This document shows, piece after piece, positions 6,599 to 13,786 of a stretch of DNA of 13,786 nt. The stretch comes from an uncultured Clostridia bacterium (GTDB lineage: Bacteria > Bacillota > Clostridia > TANB77 > CAG-508). A program made the position numbers and the translations under genes. The notes beneath the pieces were generated by a model. That model saw only the letters and a program-made list of their open reading frames with translations, did not search any database and was not told where the DNA came from. Every line of letters begins with the position of its first letter. The first letter of the stretch is position 1. The stretch is taken from the NCBI GenBank assembly GCA_934162925.1, contig CAKPJR010000018.1, positions 1-13,786 on the forward strand. The letters are read 5' to 3'.

Positions 6599-7391
6599 GA
6601 CTATCCATTATTGCTGGTTTGGCAAAGCAGATAAACCTGAATCTGTACGTAAATATATTAATACTTGGAAAAAATATTGTCCTGATTACGAAATCATAGA
6701 ATGGAATGAAGACAATTTTGATATAACAAGCAATACTTATGTAAAGCAAGCATATCAGCAAAAGAAATATGCTTTCGTTACAGATTATGTTAGACTTTAC
6801 GTACTTTATAATTATGGTGGTATTTATATGGATACCGATGTCGAGGTTTTAAAACCTTTAGATGAATTTTTAAATAATAATGCATTTTCAGGTTTTGAAA
6901 ATAACAACAATATCCCTACAGGAATAATGGGATCAGAAAAGGGTAATTTGTGGATTAAAGATCTTTTAGATGAATATGATGATTTAGTTTTTATAAAAGA
7001 AAACGGGACCTTAGATTTAACAACCAATGTTGTTCGTATAACTAATCTAACAAAAGAAAAATATGGTTTAAATCCGATATCATCTTTTCAAAATTTAAAA
7101 AACATTGTGACCTTATACCCTTATGATTACTTTTGTCCAAAAGATTGGGAAACTGGTGAAATTCATTGCACAGAAAATACTTATACTATTCATCATTTTT
7201 CTGGTTCATGGCATGGAGATAAAGAAAAAAAACAAGCTGAAAAATATAGAAAAAGAGTAAAAAAATATATATCTAAATATGGTGAAGAAAAAGGAAAATT
7301 AAGATTAAATCAAATTGATTTGACTAAATATTATCTTTGCCATCCAATAAAACTTATCAAGAAAATTATATCAAAAATAAAAGGAGATTAA
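6582..7391 (+). CDS. DXD-type glycosyltransferase (Gly_transf_sug, capsular polysaccharide type)
   Basis: A 269-residue soluble GT-A enzyme related to the Och1/capsular sugar transferases. It opens with IPKTIHYCWFG at 4-14, has the typical WKKYCPDYEIIEWNEDNFD near 29-47, and carries the nucleotide-sugar and metal-binding block YVRLYVLYNYGGIYMDTD at 69-86, with D84-T85-D86 as the DXD motif. HHFSGSW at 204-210 is the usual C-terminal motif of this group. The C-terminus is lysine-rich (about 212-269, with HPIKLIKKIISKIKG at the end) and could bind the membrane surface. It should add one sugar to the growing undecaprenyl-linked chain in the cytoplasm; donor and acceptor are unknown. It overlaps the flippase gene by 17 bases, with AAAGG at 6566-6570, and ends 2 bases before the next gene. 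Confidence 0.88.
   Translation: MSQIPKTIHYCWFGKADKPESVRKYINTWKKYCPDYEIIEWNEDNFDITSNTYVKQAYQQKKYAFVTDYVRLYVLYNYGGIYMDTDVEVLKPLDEFLNNNAFSGFENNNNIPTGIMGSEKGNLWIKDLLDEYDDLVFIKENGTLDLTTNVVRITNLTKEKYGLNPISSFQNLKNIVTLYPYDYFCPKDWETGEIHCTENTYTIHHFSGSWHGDKEKKQAEKYRKRVKKYISKYGEEKGKLRLNQIDLTKYYLCHPIKLIKKIISKIKGD
7381..7386 (+). promoter_or_regulatory. Ribosome binding site deciding the start of the first GT2 gene
   Basis: AAGGAG, 7 bases before the ATG at 7394. The open frame extends up to 7337, but that extension lies inside the preceding gene and adds 19 residues before the conserved GT2 N-terminus. Confidence 0.85.
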
Positions 7392-7393
7392 TT

Positions 7394-8329
7394 ATGAGAT
7401 TTAGCATTATAGTTCCCGTATATAATTCAGAAAAATATTTAGATAAATGCTTAACAAGCATTATAGATCAGACAAACCAAGATTTTGAATTATTAATAAT
7501 AAATGATGGAAGCCCTGATAATTCTCAGGAAATTATAACTAAGTATCAAAATAAATATCCTTTTAAAATTAAAAGTTTTGTAAAAGAAAATGGTGGTTTA
7601 AGTGATGCAAGAAACTATGGAGTAGCCAAAGCCATCGGTGAATATATTTTATTTGTTGATTCAGATGATTTTATTAACACCAAATTATTAGAACACCTTG
7701 AAAAATGTATAAAAAATGACTCTCCAGACATCATAGGCTATAACTTTGTAGATATGAATCAAAATTATGAACAAACCAGCATAACTACAAGACCTCATAA
7801 ATCAAATATTTCTGGGGAAGAAGCAATTTCTGAATTGGTTCTTTCAAAACAATATTTTGAACCTGCATGGGGCTTCGCATATAACCTAGATTATTGGAAA
7901 TCTAACAAATTTGAATATATAAAAGGTCTTCTTCATGAAGATTTTGCTCTAACTCCTCTTGTAATCGTAAAAGCAAATAAAGTTTCTTTTATTGATTTTG
8001 ATGGTTATTACTATATTAAAACTTCAAATAGTATAACAAGAAATCTTTCAATTGAAAAAGAGCAAAAACTCGCAAAAGACTTATTAAAAGGTTTTGATTT
8101 TTTAAATACAGAGGTGCAAAAATTAAATTTTAAAGATGAATATGCAAAAAAATTACTTATGTCATATTTAGCTAATTCCCTAATTTATAGATTAGAGAAT
8201 ATACACCCATCTTTAAAATCAAATTATAGACAAGAGTTGAAATGTAGAAATATTTCAAATTATATTATAAATGATACTTTTAAAAGAAAAATCAGAAAAA
8301 TAATTATTAAAATAAAAAATAGATTATAA
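7394..8329 (+). CDS. Family 2 glycosyltransferase (first of three)
   Basis: A 311-residue GT-A glycosyltransferase. Starting at the ATG at 7394, the protein begins at the conserved first strand, SIIVPVYNSEKYLDKCL at 4-20. It then shows INDGSPDNS near 36-44 (nucleotide binding), NGGLSDARNYG near 66-76, the metal-binding D89-S90-D91-D92 in FVDSDD, and an HED motif at 181-183 where GT2 enzymes carry the catalytic base. The C-terminal 100 residues are helical and basic, ending RKIIIKIKNRL, possibly membrane-associated. It adds one sugar to the lipid-linked repeat unit; the sugar is not predictable. It lies 2 bases after the DXD glycosyltransferase gene and 16 before the next GT2 gene. Confidence 0.9.
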   Translation: MRFSIIVPVYNSEKYLDKCLTSIIDQTNQDFELLIINDGSPDNSQEIITKYQNKYPFKIKSFVKENGGLSDARNYGVAKAIGEYILFVDSDDFINTKLLEHLEKCIKNDSPDIIGYNFVDMNQNYEQTSITTRPHKSNISGEEAISELVLSKQYFEPAWGFAYNLDYWKSNKFEYIKGLLHEDFALTPLVIVKANKVSFIDFDGYYYIKTSNSITRNLSIEKEQKLAKDLLKGFDFLNTEVQKLNFKDEYAKKLLMSYLANSLIYRLENIHPSLKSNYRQELKCRNISNYIINDTFKRKIRKIIIKIKNRL

Positions 8330-8334
8330 CTTTA

Positions 8335-8340
8335 TGGAGG
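8335..8340 (+). promoter_or_regulatory. Ribosome binding site deciding the start of the second GT2 gene
   Basis: TGGAGG at 8335-8340 with 5 bases to the ATG at 8346. The earlier in-frame ATG at 8334 overlaps this site and so is unlikely to be used. Confidence 0.75.
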
Positions 8341-8345
8341 ATACT

Positions 8346-9296
8346 ATGGTAAAGATTAGTGCAATCATTCCAGTCTACAACTCTGAAAAATATTTAAAAA
8401 GATGTATAGATTCTTTATTAAATCAAACTTTAAAAGAAATAGAAATCATTTTGATTAATGATGGAAGTACTGATAATTCTCAAGTAATTATAGATTATTA
8501 TGCAAAAAAATTTCCTTCAATTCTTAAAATTTTTTCACAACCTAATCACGGACAAGCTTCAGCTAGAAATCTTGGTTTAAAGTGTGCTACTGGTGAATTT
8601 ATTTCTTTTATAGATAGTGATGATTACCTTGAATTAACTGCTTACGAAGAAGCTTACAACTTTTCAATTTCAAACAATTTAGATATTGTGTGTTTTAATT
8701 TTTTTGAGGAAAATAACAACATAAAAAAAGTAAGCTCATATTATAAATTTAATAATTATCCAAACGATATAAAGTATGTTCTAAATGAAACTTCGCCGGT
8801 AAATAAAATCATTAGAAAATCTTTAATATCAAAAAATAATATTAAATTTATGGAAAATTATATCTATGAAGATTTAGAGCTGATTCCCAAATTAGTTTTA
8901 TATACAAACAAAATAGGCTTTTTAAACAAATGCTTATATAATTATGTAATTCATGAAAATTCTACAATGAGGCAATTAAAATACACTCAAAAATTAAATA
9001 GTATATATTTTGTTACTGATTCGTTAATGAAGTCTTTTGAAAATACTAAATATACTAAAGAATTAGAATACATATTTATTGAGCACCTACTACATGGGGC
9101 AGCATTAAGATATTTGCAATACCCTAAGAAAAAAGAAAATATAGAAAAAATAGCTAATATAATGAAAAATAACTTTCCAAGTTGGGACAAAAACATTTAT
9201 TTTAAAAAGCAAAATATAAAATATAAAATAGTTTGTAAATTAGTTTATTATAAAAAAATCAATCTTTTAAAAAAAATATTGAAAATTAGGAGTTAA
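8346..9296 (+). CDS. Family 2 glycosyltransferase (second of three)
   Basis: A 316-residue GT-A enzyme of the same architecture as its upstream neighbour. It has SAIIPVYNSEKYLKRCIDSL at 5-24, INDGSTDNS near 37-45, HGQASARNLG near 68-77, D90-S91-D92-D93 in FIDSDD, and YEDLELIP at 174-181 in the catalytic-base position, followed by a basic helical tail ending at 316. The opening VYNSEKYL is identical to that of the first GT2, and the middle (an acidic motif, then a KIGFL-like strand and a Y-x-Y ... NS segment) lines up in all three GT2 proteins of the operon. This suggests old duplications with changed specificity. Role: addition of one sugar to the undecaprenyl-linked glycan in the cytoplasm. 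Confidence 0.9.
   Translation: MVKISAIIPVYNSEKYLKRCIDSLLNQTLKEIEIILINDGSTDNSQVIIDYYAKKFPSILKIFSQPNHGQASARNLGLKCATGEFISFIDSDDYLELTAYEEAYNFSISNNLDIVCFNFFEENNNIKKVSSYYKFNNYPNDIKYVLNETSPVNKIIRKSLISKNNIKFMENYIYEDLELIPKLVLYTNKIGFLNKCLYNYVIHENSTMRQLKYTQKLNSIYFVTDSLMKSFENTKYTKELEYIFIEHLLHGAALRYLQYPKKKENIEKIANIMKNNFPSWDKNIYFKKQNIKYKIVCKLVYYKKINLLKKILKIRS
9288..9292 (+). promoter_or_regulatory. Ribosome binding site supporting the TTG start of the GT4 gene
   Basis: AGGAG at the end of the preceding gene, 8 bases before TTG at 9301. The next in-frame ATG (codon 14) lies beyond the first strand of the enzyme fold, so TTG is the best start. Confidence 0.75.
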
Positions 9297-9300
9297 TAAA

Positions 9301-10452
9301 TTGAAAAAAAATATTCTATTCGTTGTTGATAATTTAAAAATGGGTGGTGTTACAAAGGTTTTAATAAATATGCTAAAAAAATTAGATACTTCTAATTATA
9401 ATATTGATTTATTAGTACTTCATTATTATAAAGACATGTTAGTAACCATTCCTAAAAACATTAATCTTATAAAGGGAAGCAACTATTTTCACATCGTGGA
9501 CCAGAATTTAAAAAGTTTACTTGTAAAAAAGGATATTAAAAATGTTTTTAAAAAATGCTGTTTTTCTTTCAATATAAAGACAAATATTATTAGCAGAAAA
9601 ATAAAACAAGACAGATTAAAAAATATAAAAAAACAATATGATATAGAAATAGCCTTTGGTGATGGATTTCCCTATATTTATACTTCATATGGAAATTCGA
9701 TTAAGAAAATTGCTTGGATGCATTCTGACGTTGCTGTAAGAGACTACTCAGCTAGATATTACAAAAATATAAAAAATGCTTTATTTAAAATGGACTTATG
9801 TGTAGCTGTTTCAGACAAGGTTGCTACTTCTTACAAAAATCGCTATAAAATAACCAAAGTTGAAGTAATTCCTAACATAATTGATGATTATGAAATTATT
9901 CAAAAATCTGAATTACCTCAGGAAGTTCCATTTGATAAAAATCAATTAAATTTTATATCTGTTGGAAGATTAGATTATTCAAAAAATTACTCAATGTTAC
10001 TTAATGTTGCTAAACATTTAATCGTCGATGGATATAATTTTAAAATTTATATAGTAGGTGACGGAGAAGAAAAAGTATCTCTTCAAAAAGCAATTATTAA
10101 TTTAAAAATGGAAAAGCACTTTATTTTGCTCGGTAGAAAAGATAATCCATATCCTTATGTAAAAAATTCAGATTTATTTTTACTTTCTTCTAGATATGAA
10201 GGATTACCTACCGTTATAATAGAGGCACTAATATTGCATATTCCTTGCATTTCTACTGAAGTTGCTGGAATTAATCAAATACTTAATCCTTCTTTTGGAA
10301 TTATAACTAAAAATACTGAAGATGATTTTTATTTGAATTTAAAATATTTATTAGATAATACTCAAAAAATAATTGAAATGAAAAAAAATTTATCAGATTA
10401 TAAATATAATAATGATATTATTATAAATAAAATTGAAAATATATTAAACTAA
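9301..10452 (+). CDS. Family 4 glycosyltransferase (GT-B fold)
   Basis: A 383-residue retaining glycosyltransferase with two Rossmann-like halves. The N-terminal half starts KKNILFVVDNLKMGGVTKVL, with the glycine-rich loop G15-G16 near the acceptor site, and has IAWMHSDVA near 137-145. The C-terminal GT4 half begins near 190 (VIPNIID), with SVGRLDYSKN at 220-229, IVGDGEEK at 251-258, the nucleotide-binding stretch SDLFLLSSRYEGLPTVIIEA near 290-309 holding the E300-x7-E308 pair, and STEVAGINQIL at 318-328. It uses a TTG start, preceded by AGGAG. It lies 4 bases after the second GT2 gene and 18 before the fusion gene. GT4 enzymes in such loci transfer hexoses, HexNAc or rhamnose from nucleotide sugars; which one cannot be read here. 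Confidence 0.9.
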   Translation: MKKNILFVVDNLKMGGVTKVLINMLKKLDTSNYNIDLLVLHYYKDMLVTIPKNINLIKGSNYFHIVDQNLKSLLVKKDIKNVFKKCCFSFNIKTNIISRKIKQDRLKNIKKQYDIEIAFGDGFPYIYTSYGNSIKKIAWMHSDVAVRDYSARYYKNIKNALFKMDLCVAVSDKVATSYKNRYKITKVEVIPNIIDDYEIIQKSELPQEVPFDKNQLNFISVGRLDYSKNYSMLLNVAKHLIVDGYNFKIYIVGDGEEKVSLQKAIINLKMEKHFILLGRKDNPYPYVKNSDLFLLSSRYEGLPTVIIEALILHIPCISTEVAGINQILNPSFGIITKNTEDDFYLNLKYLLDNTQKIIEMKKNLSDYKYNNDIIINKIENILN

Positions 10453-10470
10453 ACTATAGGAGTCAAAAAA

Positions 10471-12705
10471 ATGAATAATAAAAAAATTAATACTATAAAT
10501 AAATATCTATTAGTAATATTCTTTATATTACAACCTATTTTAGAGCTAATATTATCTTTATTTAGCGACAAAAATTTTTCCATAGCAGGAATTTCCATAG
10601 CAACACTAATACGCTATGGTTTGATTGGAATTATTACTCTTTTAGCTATAATTGCTAATTTTAAAAGAAAAAGTACTAAAATTTTTATTGGTGTTTTAAT
10701 ATCTTATGCAATTTATATTGTTTTGCATTATTATAATATTAGAAATTTTGATATAATAGTCTTAAATGAAAGTATGAAGAAAAGCTTTATAACCGCTTCT
10801 ATATATATTTCTAAATTTATTATACCTGTCTGTTTAATATATTTAGTTTATATATTAAATTTTGATTATAAATCTTTAAAAATCACTGTCCTTTCAGTTG
10901 TTTCATTTGTATCTCTACTTATAATAATTACTAATTTACTAGGTGTTGATTATGTTTCTTACTCTTTTGAAAATAATCCTCATCCATCTGCTAATATACT
11001 AAAATGGTTTGATAGCACTTATGAATATAAAAATTGGAGGAAATTGACTTCTAGAGGTTTATACCCATCAGGAAATGAATTGAGTTCATTCTTTGTTTTA
11101 TTATTTCCTTTAACTATGTGGATATCTTTAAAAGAAAAGAAAAATTATTATTTTGTTTTTGTTTTACTTCAAATGATTTCTATGCTATTAGTTGGAACAA
11201 GAATTGCTGTATATGGAGAAATCATTTTATGTATAGGCACATTTTTTATTTGGATATTAGAGAAAGTTTTCAATAAGGAAAAGATTCAAAAAACTAAAAT
11301 TATAAGCTTAATTTTAGTTGGATTAATTTTTGGCATATTTTTTATCAATTCACCTTTTTTAAACAGAATTAAAATTGGTGATGGTATAACAAATTCATAC
11401 ACTAAGAATGATACTGATAAAGATTCATCTAATGTTGATGAAGATTTAAACTCTTTATCTAAAATCGAATATATTGAAAAAAAATATTCAACAGAAGGAA
11501 TCCCTGAAAAATTGATATATGACACATATAACTATTTAGAACATCCTGACTTTTGGATTCACGTTATAAATGATTTAGATTTTTCAGAAAGAAATAATTC
11601 AAGAAAATTAAAAACTCTTATACTTCAGGATATAGAACAAAACAAAGCTAATTCTCTAGATAAATTCGTTGGAATTGGAGAAATACCTATCTACCCTGAA
11701 AGAGACTATGTAGCTCAATATTATTATATTGGCATTTTAGGTATATTATTGTTTTTATTACCTTTTATTATAATATTCTTAATTTCTGGAATAACCAATT
11801 TCATAAAATTATTTGGTAAAAAATTAGATGGTTTTTCTTTTGTTTTACTTTTAGCATTTTTCTTTATAAGTGCAACAGCTTATTTAGCCGGTCATACATT
11901 AGAGCCAATATATATAACCTCTTTTATAGGATTAATATGTGGAATGTTATTGTCTTTACTCCTAAAAAGAAAACCTTCAACTACAAATGACTCTATAGAA
12001 AAATATATAAAAAAAACTTATAACAATGGGATGTACAATTTTGTAGAAGAATTAGAATTGAAAATAAAAAATAATAATAAAACGTTTATTGTCACTGCAA
12101 ACCCAGAAACTTTAATAACTGCTAGTAAAAATAAGCAGCTAGATTCTTGCTTAATGGATACTAACACTATTATAGTTCCTGATGGAATAGGAATATTAAA
12201 AGGTGCCAACTTACTTTCTTATAATATAAAAGGACTTGTTCCAGGAATTGAACTATGTAATAACATCTTTGATATATTTAATAGATTAGGAAAATCGATA
12301 TATTTATTTGGTTCTTCTCAAGAAGTTATTACTGATTTAAAAGAAACATTAAGTACTCAATATCCTAATATGAAAATAGTAGGATTTAGCAATGGATATG
12401 TACAAGATAAGCAAGAAATATTCAATTCGATTGCAGAGTTAAAGCCGGATGGTGTATTAGTTGCTTTAGGAATTCCTGAACAAGAATTATTAATTTATAA
12501 AAATTTATCTAAATTTAATAAAGGTGTATTTATGGGAGTTGGTGGCAGTTTTGATGTACTAAGTGGGCATAAGAAGAGAGCTCCTAAAACATTTAGAAAA
12601 TTACATTTAGAATGGTTATATAGAATATTACAAGAGCCAAATCGTTTTAAAAGATTTTTTAGTAGTAATGTTAAATATGTTTTCAAAATCATCCAAGAAA
12701 GGTAG
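10471..12705 (+). CDS. Fusion of O-antigen polymerase/ligase-like membrane protein (Wzy/WaaL type) with WecG/TagA/CpsF glycosyltransferase
   Basis: A 744-residue two-part protein. Residues 1-500 contain about 12 hydrophobic helices (near 12-30, 39-63, 70-88, 107-129, 134-157, 203-220, 226-244, 245-263, 276-293, 412-440, 454-472, 478-498). There is a long hydrophilic loop at 294-411. SRGLYPSGNELSSFF at 194-208, LVGTRIAVYGE at 240-250 and PERDYVAQYYYIGILG at 409-424 resemble the R-G-x-x-GN, GSR/GTR and pre-helix motifs of O-antigen ligases and polymerases. Residues ~515-744 are a GT26 domain: VTANPETLITA near 541-551, VPDGIGILKGANL at 569-581 with likely catalytic D571, LVPGIEL, YLFGSSQEV, MGVGGSFDVLSGHKKRAPK at 688-706 and the C-terminal LEWLYRILQEPNRFKRF. 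Twelve helices with a cytoplasmic N-terminus put the loop outside and the GT26 domain in the cytoplasm, as each activity needs. GT26 enzymes add ManNAc (or similar) to GlcNAc-PP-undecaprenol. AGGAG at 10458-10462 fixes the start. Whether the membrane part polymerises or ligates is open. Confidence 0.87.
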   Translation: MNNKKINTINKYLLVIFFILQPILELILSLFSDKNFSIAGISIATLIRYGLIGIITLLAIIANFKRKSTKIFIGVLISYAIYIVLHYYNIRNFDIIVLNESMKKSFITASIYISKFIIPVCLIYLVYILNFDYKSLKITVLSVVSFVSLLIIITNLLGVDYVSYSFENNPHPSANILKWFDSTYEYKNWRKLTSRGLYPSGNELSSFFVLLFPLTMWISLKEKKNYYFVFVLLQMISMLLVGTRIAVYGEIILCIGTFFIWILEKVFNKEKIQKTKIISLILVGLIFGIFFINSPFLNRIKIGDGITNSYTKNDTDKDSSNVDEDLNSLSKIEYIEKKYSTEGIPEKLIYDTYNYLEHPDFWIHVINDLDFSERNNSRKLKTLILQDIEQNKANSLDKFVGIGEIPIYPERDYVAQYYYIGILGILLFLLPFIIIFLISGITNFIKLFGKKLDGFSFVLLLAFFFISATAYLAGHTLEPIYITSFIGLICGMLLSLLLKRKPSTTNDSIEKYIKKTYNNGMYNFVEELELKIKNNNKTFIVTANPETLITASKNKQLDSCLMDTNTIIVPDGIGILKGANLLSYNIKGLVPGIELCNNIFDIFNRLGKSIYLFGSSQEVITDLKETLSTQYPNMKIVGFSNGYVQDKQEIFNSIAELKPDGVLVALGIPEQELLIYKNLSKFNKGVFMGVGGSFDVLSGHKKRAPKTFRKLHLEWLYRILQEPNRFKRFFSSNVKYVFKIIQER

Positions 12706-12713
12706 TATTATTT

Positions 12714-13697
12714 ATGGTAGATATTAGTGTTATTGTTCCAGCTTATAATGTAGAAAAATATATTTCTTCATGTTTGAATTCATTATTAAATCAAACAAAA
12801 AAAGAAATAGAAATAATTGTTATTGACGATGGTTCTACAGACAATACCCTAAATATTTTAAATGAATATAAAAAAAATAATCCTAGTAAAATTCATGTTG
12901 TTTCCCAAGAGAATCAAGGTTTAAGCATTACTAGGAACAATGGAATTAAATTATCAACTGGAAAATACATATTGTTTGTAGATGGTGATGATGAGATAGA
13001 TATAAATTTACTTAAGAATTTATGGGATAAACTAGAAGAATTTCCTTATGATGTAATTGCATTTAATGTTGAAGTTATTTACCCAAATAAAAAAATAATA
13101 GTGAATCCAGGCATCACATCTGATATTAAAAATTTTAATTTAGATTCTAAAAAGAAATTCTTAACAGATATGTATTGCATGGCTTGTAATAAAATATACA
13201 AAAAAGATTTGTTTAAAGATAACACCCTTTTATTCACTCCTAATACTTGGTTTGAAGATGTTTTATTAATGCATAAATTAATTCCTAATCTAACGAGCTT
13301 AGGCTATTTGGATTTTCCAGGTTATAAATATTATCAAAGAGAAAATTCAATAACGTATACATACTCTGATAAACTAAAAGATATAAATTTTGTATTAGAG
13401 AAAATATTAGAATATTACAAAAAAAATGATTTATATTCTATTTATAAATCAGAATTAGAATATATTTATGTAAGATATATGTTTGCCACATATATAAAAA
13501 GGCTTGCAAAAACAAAAAATAAGCAAAAATTCAACGATGGTATATTATATTCTTTAAATTGCGTTAATAAAACCTTTCCAAATTATAAGGAAAACATATA
13601 TATAAATAAAGGTGGATTTAAAAATTTATATTTAAAGAATTTTAATAAATTTCTAGCAAAAATAATTTATTATTTAGAAAAAAATAAAATGAATTAA
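12714..13697 (+). CDS. Family 2 glycosyltransferase (third of three)
   Basis: A 327-residue GT-A enzyme with SVIVPAYNVEKYISSCLNSL at 5-24, IDDGSTDNT near 37-45, NQGLSITRNNG at 67-77, D90-G91-D92-D93 in FVDGDD (serine of the usual DSDD replaced by glycine, the outer aspartates kept), and WFEDVLL at 179-185 in the catalytic-base position. The C-terminus is basic and helical. NQTKKEIEI at 26-34 closely echoes the second GT2 protein. It sits 8 bases after the fusion gene, with AAAGG at 12698-12702 overlapping that gene's end, and 12 bases before the epimerase gene. It probably adds a sugar after the GT26 step, but position in the operon does not prove order of action. Confidence 0.9.
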   Translation: MVDISVIVPAYNVEKYISSCLNSLLNQTKKEIEIIVIDDGSTDNTLNILNEYKKNNPSKIHVVSQENQGLSITRNNGIKLSTGKYILFVDGDDEIDINLLKNLWDKLEEFPYDVIAFNVEVIYPNKKIIVNPGITSDIKNFNLDSKKKFLTDMYCMACNKIYKKDLFKDNTLLFTPNTWFEDVLLMHKLIPNLTSLGYLDFPGYKYYQRENSITYTYSDKLKDINFVLEKILEYYKKNDLYSIYKSELEYIYVRYMFATYIKRLAKTKNKQKFNDGILYSLNCVNKTFPNYKENIYINKGGFKNLYLKNFNKFLAKIIYYLEKNKMN

Positions 13698-13709
13698 GGG
13701 ATGATTTAT

Positions 13710-13786
13710 ATGATTAAAGTAATGACAGTTTTCGGTACAAGACCAGAAGCCATAAAAATGGCACCTCTTGTTAAAGAATTAAAATC
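13710..13786 (+). CDS. wecB: UDP-N-acetylglucosamine 2-epimerase, N-terminal fragment cut by the window edge
   Basis: Only 25 codons are visible. They begin MIKVMTVFGTRPEAIKMAPL, which is the diagnostic N-terminus of the non-hydrolysing UDP-GlcNAc 2-epimerases (WecB/MnaA), including the FGTRPEAIKMAPL nucleotide-binding segment. The enzyme interconverts UDP-GlcNAc and UDP-ManNAc in the cytoplasm, supplying ManNAc for a WecG/TagA-type transferase such as the C-terminal domain of the fusion protein just upstream. AAGGG at 13696-13700, overlapping the previous stop, favours the ATG at 13710; an in-frame ATG at 13701 is too close to that site. Full length is normally about 370 residues, so the body of the gene lies outside. 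Confidence 0.9.
   Translation, partial: MIKVMTVFGTRPEAIKMAPLVKELK

Noticed and set aside
7337..7393. N-terminal extension of the first GT2 gene to the ATG at 7337
   Set aside because: It lies within the preceding gene, has no ribosome binding site, and adds residues before the conserved first strand, while AAGGAG precedes the ATG at 7394.

Overview
The window is visibly AT-rich (G+C clearly below one third), uses the standard code with TAA/TAG stops, has strong AGGAGG-type ribosome binding sites, and carries murF, ddl and a tagO-like gene. This points to a low-GC Firmicute with a peptidoglycan wall, most likely a member of the Clostridia; the species cannot be told from sequence reading alone. 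No rRNA, tRNA, CRISPR array, insertion sequence or integrase was seen.

Left part (1-3759, minus strand): a cell-wall precursor operon read right to left as murF, ddl and a yqeK-type HD-domain hydrolase. These genes are separated by only about 15-20 bases. A 158-base gap follows, holding an inverted array of heptamer repeats and a good promoter. Beyond it lies a YhaO/SbcD-type metallophosphoesterase that runs off the left edge. MurF and Ddl make and attach the D-Ala-D-Ala end of the peptidoglycan stem peptide.

Centre (3760-3960): a divergent promoter region. A near-consensus plus-strand promoter (TTGACA, 17 bases, TAAAAT) precedes an AGGAGG site and the tagO-like gene; a weaker minus-strand promoter candidate serves murF.

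Right part (3961-13786, plus strand): a tightly packed surface-polysaccharide operon. The order is tagO/wecA-like initiating GlcNAc-1-phosphate transferase, Wzx-type flippase, DXD-type glycosyltransferase, two GT2 glycosyltransferases, a GT4 glycosyltransferase, a 744-residue fusion protein, a third GT2 enzyme, and the first 25 codons of a UDP-GlcNAc 2-epimerase (wecB/mnaA). Neighbours overlap or lie within 20 bases, so co-transcription and translational coupling are likely.

The most interesting object is the 744-residue protein at 10471-12705. Its N-terminal ~500 residues look like a 12-helix O-antigen polymerase/ligase (Wzy/WaaL type) with a large extracytoplasmic loop. Its C-terminal ~225 residues are a WecG/TagA/CpsF (GT26) glycosyltransferase, the family that adds ManNAc to GlcNAc-PP-undecaprenol. 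With the TagO-like enzyme upstream and the ManNAc-producing epimerase downstream, the locus appears to encode a lipid-linked glycan starting ManNAc-GlcNAc-PP-undecaprenol. That glycan would be extended by up to five further glycosyltransferases, flipped by Wzx, and polymerised or transferred by the membrane half of the same protein that added the second sugar. The chemistry of the finished polymer and its attachment enzyme are not visible in the window.
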